DNA from: JANNNF01 sp963772935
GTDB taxonomy: Bacteria > Pseudomonadota > Alphaproteobacteria > Rhodobacterales > Rhodobacteraceae
Assembly: GCA_963772935.1 (NCBI GenBank)
Contig: CAVYZK010000007.1
Coordinates: 62,001-126,000, forward strand
Direction of reading: 5' to 3'
Length of the DNA stretch: 64,000 bases
Below are positions 44,069 to 52,593 of the stretch, piece after piece. A program made the translations under genes and the position numbers. The first letter of the stretch is position 1. Each line of letters starts with the position of its first letter. The notes beneath the pieces are model-generated. The model was not told the origin of the DNA. It was given only the letters and a program-made list of their open reading frames with translations, and made no database searches.

Positions 44069-45406
44069 ATGTCGCTGCCCGAAGATCTGAGCGGACTGCC
44101 AACTTCGTTGCCCCCCCACCTGATCGGGGGTTGGAACCGGGTGATCCGGGGCATCCTGTCACATGCCGCATCGACCGGGCCGGACCTGAATGCTGTGCTG
44201 GCCGCCGCACCGGATTTTGCCTTGGGGCAGGCGATCCGAGGGGTGTCTTGCCTGCTGCTGGGCCGGGCCGAAATGGTCGTTGTGGCGGCAGAGGCTCATC
44301 AGGAAGCATTGGCCGCCACCCCCGGTAGCCCGCGTGAACAGGCCTTTGTGCTGGCCTTGGGCGATTGGCTGAACGGCCACCCATCGCGTGCGGCGGGGCG
44401 GATCGAAGGGGTGATGAAGGACCACCCGCAAGACGCGCTGGCGATGAAGATGGTGCAGGCGATTCACTTCGTCATGGGCCGCCCCGATCTGATGCGCCGG
44501 TCGGTCGAAGGCGTTCTGGGGAAATGGGCCGATCATCCTGCGCAAGGCTATCTGATGGGGTGCCATGCCTTCACGCTGGAAGAAACCGGTGATTATGCCG
44601 CTGCCGAACGCATTGGCCGCGCGGGGGTGGACCTTGCCCCCGACGACGCCTGGGGCCTGCACGCCGTGGCGCATGTGCATGACATGACGGCGCGCGCCGC
44701 CGATGGGCTCGCATGGCTGGAGGGGCGCGAGGCATCCTGGGCGCATTGCAACAATTTCCGCTTTCACGTCTGGTGGCACCGGGCGCTGATGCACCTTGAC
44801 CTGCAAAACTACGATGCCGCCCTTGCGATCTATGACGCCGACATCCGCGCTGACAAAACCGATGACTACCGCGACATCGCCAACGCGGCATCCTTGCTGT
44901 CGCGGTTGGAGATGGAGGGCGTAAACGTCGGCACCCGCTGGGATGAACTGGCCGATCTGTCAGAGAATCGCGCAACCGATGGTTGCCTTGCCTTTGCCGA
45001 CCTGCATTACCTGCTGGCTCTGTGCGGCGGGGACCGCGATGCTGCGGCTGCGCGGTTGATCGGCAGAATGTCGCGCACGCAGCATAACGCAGGCGAAGCC
45101 GCCCGCATCATTGCGAAACCCGGTTTACACCTTGCGCAAGGGCTGCAAGCCTTTGCTTCTGGTGAATATTCCGTCGCATGGCTGCATCTGCGCGAAGCCC
45201 GCCCGGATTTTCAGCTTATCGGCGGCAGTCACGCGCAACGTGATGTGTTTGCACGAATAACTATTGAGGCCGCGTTGCGGGGTGGGTACACCGACACGGC
45301 TCGCAGATTGCTGCAAGAGCGAACGTCTTTACGCGGGAATTGCGAAGATGGCTATACAGCCCGTCGCATGGCCCTGATCGACGCCGCTCATGCGCAGGCT
45401 GTCTAA
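44069..45406 (+). CDS. Tetratricopeptide-type protein, TTC38-like
   Basis: 445 aa all-helical soluble protein. The central GYLMGCHAFTLEETGDYAAAERIGRAGVDLAPDDAWGLHAVAHVHDM and NNFRFHVWWHRALMHLDLQNYDAALAIYDADI strongly resemble the TTC38 family, known in animals and some bacteria without a defined function. The invariant HAVAHV and WWHRALM motifs suggest a conserved site rather than a plain scaffold. It is encoded 123 bases downstream of the ThDP-enzyme gene on the same strand. Whether it works with that enzyme is unknown. Confidence 0.87.
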   Translation: MSLPEDLSGLPTSLPPHLIGGWNRVIRGILSHAASTGPDLNAVLAAAPDFALGQAIRGVSCLLLGRAEMVVVAAEAHQEALAATPGSPREQAFVLALGDWLNGHPSRAAGRIEGVMKDHPQDALAMKMVQAIHFVMGRPDLMRRSVEGVLGKWADHPAQGYLMGCHAFTLEETGDYAAAERIGRAGVDLAPDDAWGLHAVAHVHDMTARAADGLAWLEGREASWAHCNNFRFHVWWHRALMHLDLQNYDAALAIYDADIRADKTDDYRDIANAASLLSRLEMEGVNVGTRWDELADLSENRATDGCLAFADLHYLLALCGGDRDAAAARLIGRMSRTQHNAGEAARIIAKPGLHLAQGLQAFASGEYSVAWLHLREARPDFQLIGGSHAQRDVFARITIEAALRGGYTDTARRLLQERTSLRGNCEDGYTARRMALIDAAHAQAV

Positions 45407-45443
45407 AGGCGCCCCATGTGTGTTCTTAAAGGCCCAGCAGATC

Positions 45444-46655
45444 ATGACCCCCGCCACGCCGCCCAAGTTCCGCGATCCCCGTCTCGATTTCTTTCGGGGC
45501 CTTGGCATGTTCATCATCCTGATGGCGCATATCACCGATAACCCGTGGACCCTGTGGATTCCGGCGCGGTTCGGGTTTTCTGACGCGACCGAGATTTTTG
45601 TGTTCTGTTCCGGCATGGCCTCGGCGCTGGCGTTTGGTGCGTTGTTTGCGCGGGCGGGCTGGCTGATGGGCACGCTGCGGATTTTGCACCGGATGTGGCA
45701 GGTGTATTGGGTGCATATCGGCGTGTTCCTCGTGACGCTCATGCTCATGCTGGCGATGAACGAGTCTGGTTATTTTGACCGGGATGAGGTGATGGCGCTG
45801 AACCTGATGCCCTTCCTGCGGATGCCGGAAAACGTCATCGGGTTGCTGACGCTGACCTATGTGCCGAATTATTTCGACATTCTGCCGATGTATATCGTGA
45901 TCCTTGCGATGATCCCGGTGGTGATGGCCTTGGCCAAGATTGACACCCGGCTGGTGCTGCTGGTCAGTCTGGTCTTGTGGGTGGCATCGTCGTTGAAGGG
46001 CGTCAGCCTTCCGGCCGAATATTGGTTCTGGCCAGCCTCTACCCGGCAGTGGTTCTTTGACCCGTTCGCATGGCAGTTGGTGTTCTTCACCGGCTTTGCC
46101 TTCATGTCGGGCTGGCTGCCCGTGCCGCCGGTATCGCCTGCCTTGGTCGTATTGGCGGGGGGTGTGGTGATCCTGTCAGTGCCGTTTGCGTGGCATGAAT
46201 CTATCGGGGCCTTTGCGTGGATACGCGAATGGCGGCAGGAATGGTCGGTTCTGTATGACAAATCCGGCTTTGGCATCCTGCGTTTTGTGCATTTCCTGAG
46301 CCTTGCCTACCTTGCATGGGTTGCTGTTGGCCCGCGCGGCGAACGGCTGTCGCGCGGCACAATGCGGGTCAAGATTGTGACCGTGTTCCGCCGCGTCGGC
46401 CAGCAATCGCTGGCGGTGTTTGCCGCGTCGATGATCATGGCCCGGGTGCTTGGCGCGTTCATGGAACAGGCCGGACGTGGGCCATTGGTGGTGATCGCGG
46501 TCAATTTGCTGGGCTTTGCGATCATCATCGCTGTTGCGTATGGGGTGGCTTATATCAAACGCCAACCGTGGAAAGACGCCAGGCCCTTCCCGCGCGGTGA
46601 GGCAACCGTTGCCACGACCAAACCTGTAACTCTGACCAATGGGGTGCAGGCATGA
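45444..46655 (+). CDS. opgC: OpgC, periplasmic glucan succinyltransferase
   Basis: 403 aa inner-membrane acyltransferase-fold protein with about 10 helices. OpgC adds succinyl groups to osmoregulated periplasmic glucans. Early motifs: RLDFFRGLGMFIILMAHI and FGFSDATEIFVFCSGMASALAFG, then MWQVYWVHIGVF and MPMYIVILAMIPV-type segments, all typical of the OpgC_C family. ATG 45444 is used because the upstream in-frame stretch is not conserved. Its stop overlaps opgG (ATGA). In R. sphaeroides opgC is likewise in an operon with the backbone genes. Confidence 0.95.
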   Translation: MTPATPPKFRDPRLDFFRGLGMFIILMAHITDNPWTLWIPARFGFSDATEIFVFCSGMASALAFGALFARAGWLMGTLRILHRMWQVYWVHIGVFLVTLMLMLAMNESGYFDRDEVMALNLMPFLRMPENVIGLLTLTYVPNYFDILPMYIVILAMIPVVMALAKIDTRLVLLVSLVLWVASSLKGVSLPAEYWFWPASTRQWFFDPFAWQLVFFTGFAFMSGWLPVPPVSPALVVLAGGVVILSVPFAWHESIGAFAWIREWRQEWSVLYDKSGFGILRFVHFLSLAYLAWVAVGPRGERLSRGTMRVKIVTVFRRVGQQSLAVFAASMIMARVLGAFMEQAGRGPLVVIAVNLLGFAIIIAVAYGVAYIKRQPWKDARPFPRGEATVATTKPVTLTNGVQA

Positions 46656-48202
46656 CCGATCCGATGATGAACCGCCGCGACGCCATGTCCGTGCTGGCAG
46701 GCCTTGCCGCCTTGGGCTTTGCTCCGGCATTGGCCGAAGTGCCCGAACGCGTGGGCCTGACGCTTGGCAGTGGCACCGCGTTTGATGCGGGCATCGTGGC
46801 CGCCAAGGCGCAGGCACTCGCCGCCGCTCCCTACGCTGCCCCTCCGCCTGTGGCGCAGGATTGGCTGGACCTGACCTATGACCAATATCGCGAGATCTGG
46901 TTTGACACCCGTCATTCGCTGTACCGCGATACGGATGGCGCGGTGCAGGCAGAATTCTTTCCAGCTGGGCTGTTCTTCAATTCCAAGATCGCCATCAACG
47001 CCGTCACCAACGGCACGGCCCGCCCGGTGATGTTCGAGATGCGGGTGTTTGACACCACCGACCGCTTCCCCAAACTGGCCGAAAGCGGCAATGGCTTTTC
47101 CGGGTTCCGCCTGCTGGGAGAGTTGGAGGCGGCTGGCCAGTTTCAGGAATACGCGGTGTTTCAGGGCGCAAGCTATTTCCGCGCCATCGCCAAGGGTCAG
47201 TATTACGGGTTGTCGGCGCGCGGTCTTGCACTGAACACAGCGTCGGGTGGCCCCGAAGAGTTTCCGGTGTTCCGCGAATTCTGGATCGAGGCCGCCGAAC
47301 CGGGCGCCCCGACCGCCGTCATTCATGCGCTGATGGACAGCCCGAGCGTGGCCGGGGCCTACAAATTCACCATCACCAAGGGCGAAACCACCCTGATCGA
47401 CGTGCAGGCCAAGGTTTATCCGCGTGTGGTGCTGGATCAGGTCGGCATTGCGACGGGCACCTCGATGTTCCTGTTCAACGACATGAACCGCACCAAGTTT
47501 GATGACTTCCGCGAGGCCGTGCATGACAGCGACGGTTTGCTGATACTGAACGGTGCCGGGGAATCGCTGTGGCGCCCGCTGACCAACCCGGCGGCGCTGG
47601 AGGTCAGCACCTTTGCCGACACCGCCCCCCGCGGCTTTGGCCTGATGCAGCGCGCGCGCGGCACCAACGAATATAACGATCTGGTCGCCCATTATGAACG
47701 CCGCCCGTCCCTGTGGGTTGAGCCAGTCGGCGACTGGGGCACGGGTGCCGTTCTGTTGGTGGAAATTCCGACCGACAAGGAAATCAACGACAACATCATC
47801 GCCTTCTGGCGACCGACTGAACCGCTGGCGGCGGGCGTGATGCACGAATTTGATTATCGCCTGCACTGGTGCGCCATGGGCCCCGCTGAAGGCAGTGTGG
47901 CCCGCGTGATCGCCAGCCGCACCGGCGCGCGCGTGTTTGAAGAAGGCCGTATCTTCACCATTGATTTCGAACCCCACCCCGCGCTTGGCGATGACCCGAC
48001 ACAGATCGAGGTCCGCACCTACGCAAGCTCGGGCGAGGTGATGAACCCGCTTTTGCAATCCAATCCGGGAACCGGCGGCGTGCGGCTGGACGTGACCCTG
48101 CGCGGCAACACTGACCGTGCGACCGAGTTGCGCGCAGAGTTGTGGCGCGGCGGGGTGCGCGTGTCTGAGGTCTGGCTTTATCGTTGGGTGATCACAGAAT
48201 GA
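46652..48202 (+). CDS. opgG: OpgG/OpgD family periplasmic glucan biosynthesis protein
   Basis: 516 aa. The signal peptide MNRRDAMSVLAGLAALGFAPALAE resembles a Tat signal (NRRDAM), as in E. coli OpgD. The mature beta-sandwich protein shows YDQYREIWFD, FFPAGLFFNSKIAIN, GFSGFRLLGEL, YFRAIAKGQYYGLSARGLALNTA, EEFPVFREFWIE, SMFLFNDMNR and the DSDGLLILNGAGESLWRPLTNP region with an acidic residue near the proposed glucan cleft. OpgG/D proteins act in the periplasm to process or cyclise the beta-glucan made by OpgH. Overlaps opgC and opgH by four bases each. OpgG and OpgD cannot be told apart from sequence alone. Confidence 0.95.
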   Translation: MTDPMMNRRDAMSVLAGLAALGFAPALAEVPERVGLTLGSGTAFDAGIVAAKAQALAAAPYAAPPPVAQDWLDLTYDQYREIWFDTRHSLYRDTDGAVQAEFFPAGLFFNSKIAINAVTNGTARPVMFEMRVFDTTDRFPKLAESGNGFSGFRLLGELEAAGQFQEYAVFQGASYFRAIAKGQYYGLSARGLALNTASGGPEEFPVFREFWIEAAEPGAPTAVIHALMDSPSVAGAYKFTITKGETTLIDVQAKVYPRVVLDQVGIATGTSMFLFNDMNRTKFDDFREAVHDSDGLLILNGAGESLWRPLTNPAALEVSTFADTAPRGFGLMQRARGTNEYNDLVAHYERRPSLWVEPVGDWGTGAVLLVEIPTDKEINDNIIAFWRPTEPLAAGVMHEFDYRLHWCAMGPAEGSVARVIASRTGARVFEEGRIFTIDFEPHPALGDDPTQIEVRTYASSGEVMNPLLQSNPGTGGVRLDVTLRGNTDRATELRAELWRGGVRVSEVWLYRWVITE

Positions 48203-50004
48203 CGATCTTTCATCGCTTTCCCTTGGCGCGTGCAGGCAAAACCGCTTTGCCCGACGCAACAGAGCCTGTCCCCCAACCGCAGGGCGACACTGCCCTTACG
48301 ATGCCGAACCAACGGTTTGATGCAGCCTTCCGCGACCCGGCCGCCACCCGCGCGTTGCATCTTTCCCCCGCCGTCGCGCTGTCGCGTCTGCTGTGCCTTG
48401 GGCTGCCGCTTGCGGCGAGCGTGACATTGGGCTGGGCGTCGTTTGAATGGTTCACCGCCGATGATCAACTGACGCTGGTTGAAGGCAGTCTGGTTCTTGC
48501 CACCGCCTTTGCCTATTTCTGGATGCTGCTGTCGGTGATGTCGGCCCTGCTGGGTTTGTTGTGGCGGCCCCACCCGATTGCCAAGCCCTTGTCCGGCGTC
48601 GATTGCGCGATCCTGTTGCCGATGTATGGCGAGGCTCCGACCCAGACGATTGGTGAGGCTGTCCGCCTGCTGCGTGGCCTTAGCCTGACCGACACCGCGC
48701 ATAGGTTCAGCCTGCATGTGCTGTCTGATACCCGCGATGCGGCGGCGGTTTCGGCGGAAAATGCCGTGGTGCGGCTGGCGCAAAGCCAGAACCCTTACCT
48801 CGCCATCCAGTACCGCAACCGCGCCGACAACGCCGATTACAAAACCGGCAACCTGCGCGAATGGGTCACCCGCACGGGCGGGGCCTATGAGGCCATGCTG
48901 GTGCTGGACGCCGATTCCGTGATGTCGCCCGCCGCCGTGCTGGCGCTGACCGATACGCTGGCCTCGGACGGCAGCCTTGGTCTGGTGCAAAGCATCCCCC
49001 GTGTGTTGCCGGGCGAAACCCTGTGGCAGCGGATGCAATCCTTCGCCAGCCAGGTCTACGGCGTCAACCTCGCGCGCGGCTTTACCCTGTGGACCGGCAC
49101 CGAAGGCAACTTCATGGGCCACAACGCCGTGCTGCGCACCCGTGCCTTTGCGGCCTGTGCAGGCCTGCCGCATCTGCCGGGGCGCAGGCCCTTGGGCGGC
49201 TGCATCCTCAGCCATGATTTCGTCGAGGCGGCCTTGCTGCGCCGCGCGGGTTGGGGCGTGAAGATGCTGCCCGAGGCGGCTGACAGCTTTGAAGACACCC
49301 CCGCCACCCTGATCGGCTATATCCGCCGCGACCGGCGCTGGTGCCAAGGCAACATGCAGCATCTGCGGCTGCTGACCATGCCGGGCATGCACCCATTGTC
49401 GCGGTTTCACCTGTTTCAGGGCGCGATGGCCTATCTTGCCTCGGTCTGGTGGCTGTTCTTGCTGGGGCTATGGGCGGTGTTGGGCGATGGTGAGGCAATC
49501 CGCTACTTCTCCCCCACCAACGGGCTATTCCCGATCTGGCCGGATCAGCCGCTGGTGACACCGGTTGCGATGGCGGGTCTGGTGGCGGCGATGTTGCTGG
49601 GGCCAAAGCTGATCGGGATTGCGGCCTATATCCGCGACGGCAATCTGCCCGCTGGCCGCGCCTTGCCCTTTGCGGCGACCGTGTTGGCAGAAATGGTCCT
49701 GTCGATGCTGATGGCACCCATGCTGATGGTGCATCAGGTGCGGGCGGTAACGCGCACTTGGGCCGGGTTCGACGGTGGCTGGGCCCCGCATGAGTCCGGT
49801 CGCCCCAGCCTGAACACCCTGCTGCGATTTCACGCGACGGAAACCGGATTGGGCGTTGTGCTGACAACGCTGGCCTTGGCGGGGATCATCACGCCATGGC
49901 TGCTGCCGGTGGCGCTGTGCCTGTGTCTGGCCGTGCCGTTGGCTGCGCTGGTGTCTTGTGATGCGCAACATCTGCCGCTGTTTTCCGCGCGGGCTGCCGC
50001 GTGA
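48199..50004 (+). CDS. opgH: OpgH, membrane beta-glucosyltransferase
   Basis: 601 aa. Inner-membrane GT2 enzyme that polymerises the periplasmic glucan backbone from UDP-glucose. Membrane helices flank a cytosolic catalytic domain with VDCAILLPMYGE, the DAD motif at 237-239, HDFVEA (D340) and RRDRRWCQGN (R379, R380, W381) corresponding to the D, DxD, D, QxxRW signature. ATG 48199 overlaps the opgG stop. The N-terminal cytoplasmic extension is short compared with E. coli OpgH (847 aa), so the FtsZ-inhibitory moonlighting region is probably absent (inference). Its stop overlaps the GTG of the esterase gene. Confidence 0.95.
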   Translation: MTIFHRFPLARAGKTALPDATEPVPQPQGDTALTMPNQRFDAAFRDPAATRALHLSPAVALSRLLCLGLPLAASVTLGWASFEWFTADDQLTLVEGSLVLATAFAYFWMLLSVMSALLGLLWRPHPIAKPLSGVDCAILLPMYGEAPTQTIGEAVRLLRGLSLTDTAHRFSLHVLSDTRDAAAVSAENAVVRLAQSQNPYLAIQYRNRADNADYKTGNLREWVTRTGGAYEAMLVLDADSVMSPAAVLALTDTLASDGSLGLVQSIPRVLPGETLWQRMQSFASQVYGVNLARGFTLWTGTEGNFMGHNAVLRTRAFAACAGLPHLPGRRPLGGCILSHDFVEAALLRRAGWGVKMLPEAADSFEDTPATLIGYIRRDRRWCQGNMQHLRLLTMPGMHPLSRFHLFQGAMAYLASVWWLFLLGLWAVLGDGEAIRYFSPTNGLFPIWPDQPLVTPVAMAGLVAAMLLGPKLIGIAAYIRDGNLPAGRALPFAATVLAEMVLSMLMAPMLMVHQVRAVTRTWAGFDGGWAPHESGRPSLNTLLRFHATETGLGVVLTTLALAGIITPWLLPVALCLCLAVPLAALVSCDAQHLPLFSARAAA

Positions 50005-50819
50005 AGCTGGCGGGCCTGCTGATCTTGATTGCAGGCCCCGCCACCGCAGGATGCGGGGCGCAGGATGCGGCCTGCGAAATTCCTGCCGGCAGCTATCATA
50101 TTGAAGTGCCGGCCAGTGGCACCGACTTTCCCGCCGTGATGTTCCTGCATGGTTGGGGCGGGTCGGGCAGCGGCACGATGAGCAACCGGGGCATGGTCGA
50201 TACCATCCTTGCGCGCGGCTATGCTGTAATTGCACCTGACGGACAGTTGCGCGAGTCTGGCGAAGGCCGCACTTGGGACTTCTACCCCGACGGTACTGCC
50301 AAACGTGATGAGGCTGCGTTTCTGACAGCGATTGCCGCCGATGCCACCGCCCGGTTTCATCTTGACCGCGACCGTATCTTGCTGGCGGGATTTTCCATCG
50401 GGGGGTCGATGACCAGCTATGTCGCCTGCGCCGACCCCACCGCCTTTGCGGCCTTTGCCCCTGTAGCGGGCAGTTTTTGGCGACCACACCCCACTGCCTG
50501 CGCTGGCCCAGTGCGCCTGCTGCACACCCATGGCTGGACCGATACGACGGTGCCACTGGAAGGCCGGATGATCGGCGACTACCGGCAACAAGGTGACGTG
50601 TTTGCCGCGATGGAAATCTGGCGCGCAACCAATGGCTGCGCCAATCAAGACCCTGACAGTTTTGGTGACACTGGTACCTTCTGGCTGCGCAGATGGACAA
50701 CCTGCAACCCCGGTTCGGCCTTGGAATTTGCTCTGCATCAAGGTTCGCACGGGGTGCCGAAAGGCTGGGCAACGCTTGCGCTGGACTGGTTTGAAACCCT
50801 ACCAGCGCAACAGCCGTGA
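50001..50819 (+). CDS. Exported alpha/beta-hydrolase esterase (LpqC/PHB-depolymerase-like)
   Basis: 272 aa from GTG 50001 that overlaps the opgH stop (GTGA). N-terminal signal peptide ending near PATAGCGA. The fold has the oxyanion segment FLHGWGGSGSG, nucleophile S132 in GFSIGG, an Asp in HGWTDTTVP and the catalytic His in HQGSHGVPKGW. Cys residues are numerous, as in secreted feruloyl/acetyl-xylan esterase relatives. Coupling to opgC-opgG-opgH suggests a periplasmic enzyme acting on substituted glucans, for example removing succinyl or acetyl esters (inference; not an established opg gene). The 3' end overlaps the convergent nrsF by 21 bases. Confidence 0.88.
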   Translation: MKLAGLLILIAGPATAGCGAQDAACEIPAGSYHIEVPASGTDFPAVMFLHGWGGSGSGTMSNRGMVDTILARGYAVIAPDGQLRESGEGRTWDFYPDGTAKRDEAAFLTAIAADATARFHLDRDRILLAGFSIGGSMTSYVACADPTAFAAFAPVAGSFWRPHPTACAGPVRLLHTHGWTDTTVPLEGRMIGDYRQQGDVFAAMEIWRATNGCANQDPDSFGDTGTFWLRRWTTCNPGSALEFALHQGSHGVPKGWATLALDWFETLPAQQP

Positions 50820-51428
50820 CCCGATCAGCGCAGATACGGCCGACACCGCCAGTATCCCCAACCCATACCACGTGACGTAAAACAGCGGGCTATCCTCGGT
50901 GCAGTGCAGCGCATAGATCGCGGCACCTGCCCCACCCCCCGCCAACCCTGCCAATGCCCCGGCCAAGACAGGCCGCGTCACGGCCCCGCGCCGCAATGTC
51001 GCCAGCACCGCGGCAACCGGCAAAGCCGAAATTATCGGCACCGTCACCAGACAGGGCACCATCGTCTTGCCAAACAGTGCCATCTCGCGCGCGCCAACGG
51101 GCAGTGAGATAAAGGCCCAAGCCACCACCGCAACGGCCAGCCCCGCAACCACCGCCAAAGGCCAAAGCCGTGCCCTGCCCTCGGGCCGCGCCAGCGTCAG
51201 ACACAGACGCAATGCCACAAAACACAACGCCAGCGTCAGCACATGGCGCAGCGCGGACACTGGCGAGATCAAAGCGGCCAACGCATCGGGCCGGAACCCC
51301 AGCACCGCGTCGATGCCCACCAGCCCGATCACCACAGCCGGGATCAACCCAAATGCCAGCGTTGCCGTCAATGGCCTCGCGACGGCGGTATCCGCCGCCA
51401 GACTACGGATCAGGTCATCCGTTTTCAT
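50799..51428 (-). CDS. nrsF: NrsF (DUF1109) membrane anti-sigma factor
   Basis: 209 aa, six membrane helices. The short cytoplasmic N-terminus (MKTDDLIRSLAADTA) is the sigma-binding part in this family. Cys residues C126 (MVPCLVT) and C176 (ALHCTEDS) are 50 residues apart, the same spacing as the two cysteines reported as needed for signal response in Caulobacter NrsF. Known NrsF proteins hold an ECF sigma factor at the membrane and release it on metal or oxidative stress. It overlaps the sigma gene by four bases, so the pair is co-translated. Confidence 0.92.
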   Translation of the reverse strand: MKTDDLIRSLAADTAVARPLTATLAFGLIPAVVIGLVGIDAVLGFRPDALAALISPVSALRHVLTLALCFVALRLCLTLARPEGRARLWPLAVVAGLAVAVVAWAFISLPVGAREMALFGKTMVPCLVTVPIISALPVAAVLATLRRGAVTRPVLAGALAGLAGGGAGAAIYALHCTEDSPLFYVTWYGLGILAVSAVSALIGSRLLRW

Positions 51429-51970
51429 TCGATATACCTCTGCCGCAGCGCGGCCAGTTGTTTCAGCGCCCGGTGCAAAGCCACCCGCACAGCACCTTCG
51501 TTCATTCCCAGATCCTGCCCAGTTTCCGATATACTGGCCCCGTCCAGCCCCACTTTGCGTACAATTGCCTGCGCGCGCGGGTCCAGCATCGCAATCATCT
51601 TTTGCATATCGGCCGCATCGGTCGGGTCCGGACCGGGGGCGGCGGCCAGATTGTCTTCAAAATCCTCTATCGGCAGGTCAATCCGCGTGCCCCGCGCCCG
51701 AAACGCATCGACAACCTTGTAGCGCGCGATGGCATACATCCATGGCCGCAAGGGCGCATCACTGCGCCACGTATGCCGTTTCAGATGGATGGCCAACAAG
51801 ATATCCTGCACAACGTCCTCGCATATGGCGTCGCCAAGGACGCGCCCTTTGGTTCTTACAATGCCCCGCAGCACAGGCGTTATCGCCCGCAGAAACTGGG
51901 CATAGGCCCGGGCATCGCCTGCGTTCGCCGCGCGCAGCAGCATCGCCCATGGATCAGACGCTTCCGTCAT
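51425..51970 (-). CDS. ECF sigma factor (SigF-like)
   Basis: 181 aa. Region 2 (YAQFLRAITPVLRGIV, EDVVQDILLAIHLKRHTW, LRPWMYAIARYKVVDAFR) and region 4 (IAMLDPRAQAIVRKVGLDGASISETGQDLGMNEGAVRVALHRALKQLAAL) are both complete, with no region 1.1 or 3, so it is an ECF type. It pairs with NrsF downstream, the standard sigF-nrsF arrangement of alphaproteobacteria. A promoter resembling ECF sites lies just upstream, suggesting autoregulation. Its regulon is not visible here; DUF2282/DUF692 genes, often its targets, are absent from the window. Confidence 0.93.
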   Translation of the reverse strand: MTEASDPWAMLLRAANAGDARAYAQFLRAITPVLRGIVRTKGRVLGDAICEDVVQDILLAIHLKRHTWRSDAPLRPWMYAIARYKVVDAFRARGTRIDLPIEDFEDNLAAAPGPDPTDAADMQKMIAMLDPRAQAIVRKVGLDGASISETGQDLGMNEGAVRVALHRALKQLAALRQRYIE

Positions 51971-51983
51971 CTCTGCCTTTCAG

Positions 51984-52010
51984 TTCGCAGCCGGTCTGGC
52001 TGTTGTTACA
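51984..52010 (-). promoter_or_regulatory. Candidate ECF-sigma promoter before the sigF-nrsF pair
   Basis: On the minus strand TGTAACA (about 52004-52010) and CGAA (51984-51987) are spaced by 17 bases, close to the GTAAC-N16/17-CGTA/CGAA pattern of ECF promoters. The transcript would begin only a few bases before the sigma ATG. Confidence 0.5.
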
Positions 52011-52134
52011 CTGCCAACCGCCCATTCCGACCAAAGACCCCGTGTGAACACCAAGTTGTGAGCAACGGCAATCCCCGCGACAGCGCGGCAGGTTTGTCCT
52101 TTGCAGTCAGTGTAGCCGCCAGATACAAAGGCCC

Positions 52135-52593
52135 ATGGTTCACGACACGCCCCTGACCCTGCATCTTGCAACCGATCACGACACGGCTGAGCTTGGCCGT
52201 GCATTGGCACCCTTGCTGCGGGCGGGCGATACCGTGTTGCTGTCCGGCCCGATTGGGGCAGGCAAAACCCATCTGGCGCGCAGTTTGATCCAGACTCGGC
52301 TGGGACGCGCGGAGGACGTGCCGTCACCGTCTTTCACGCTGGTGCAGACCTATGATGCCGGGGCGGTCGAAATCTGGCACGCCGATCTCTATCGCCTGTC
52401 GCACCCGGATGAGGTGTGGGAGTTGGGACTGGACCACGCGTTTGCAACCGCGATCTGCCTTGTTGAATGGCCCGACCGCCTGGGCAGCCACCTGCCCGCC
52501 GATGCAATCCACATCACGCTTGCCCATGATGGCGAGGGCCGCATCGCCACCATCACCGCCCCGCCCACTGTGCTGGCAGCCCTGCATGACTGA
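52135..52593 (+). CDS. tsaE: tRNA threonylcarbamoyladenosine biosynthesis ATPase TsaE
   Basis: 152 aa. Small P-loop ATPase that works with TsaB and TsaD in t6A tRNA modification. Walker A GPIGAGKTHLAR, then DVPSPSFTLVQTYD, the Walker-B-like WHADLYRLSHPDEVWELGLD and the ICLVEWPDRLG segment, all family standard. It is the first gene of the tsaE-amgK-murU-addB-addA run, and its stop overlaps the amgK start. Confidence 0.96.
   Translation: MVHDTPLTLHLATDHDTAELGRALAPLLRAGDTVLLSGPIGAGKTHLARSLIQTRLGRAEDVPSPSFTLVQTYDAGAVEIWHADLYRLSHPDEVWELGLDHAFATAICLVEWPDRLGSHLPADAIHITLAHDGEGRIATITAPPTVLAALHD

Noticed and set aside
49525..50871. Long antisense open frame opposite opgH and the esterase gene
   Set aside because: Composition is typical of a reverse-complement shadow, while both sense genes have intact catalytic motifs.
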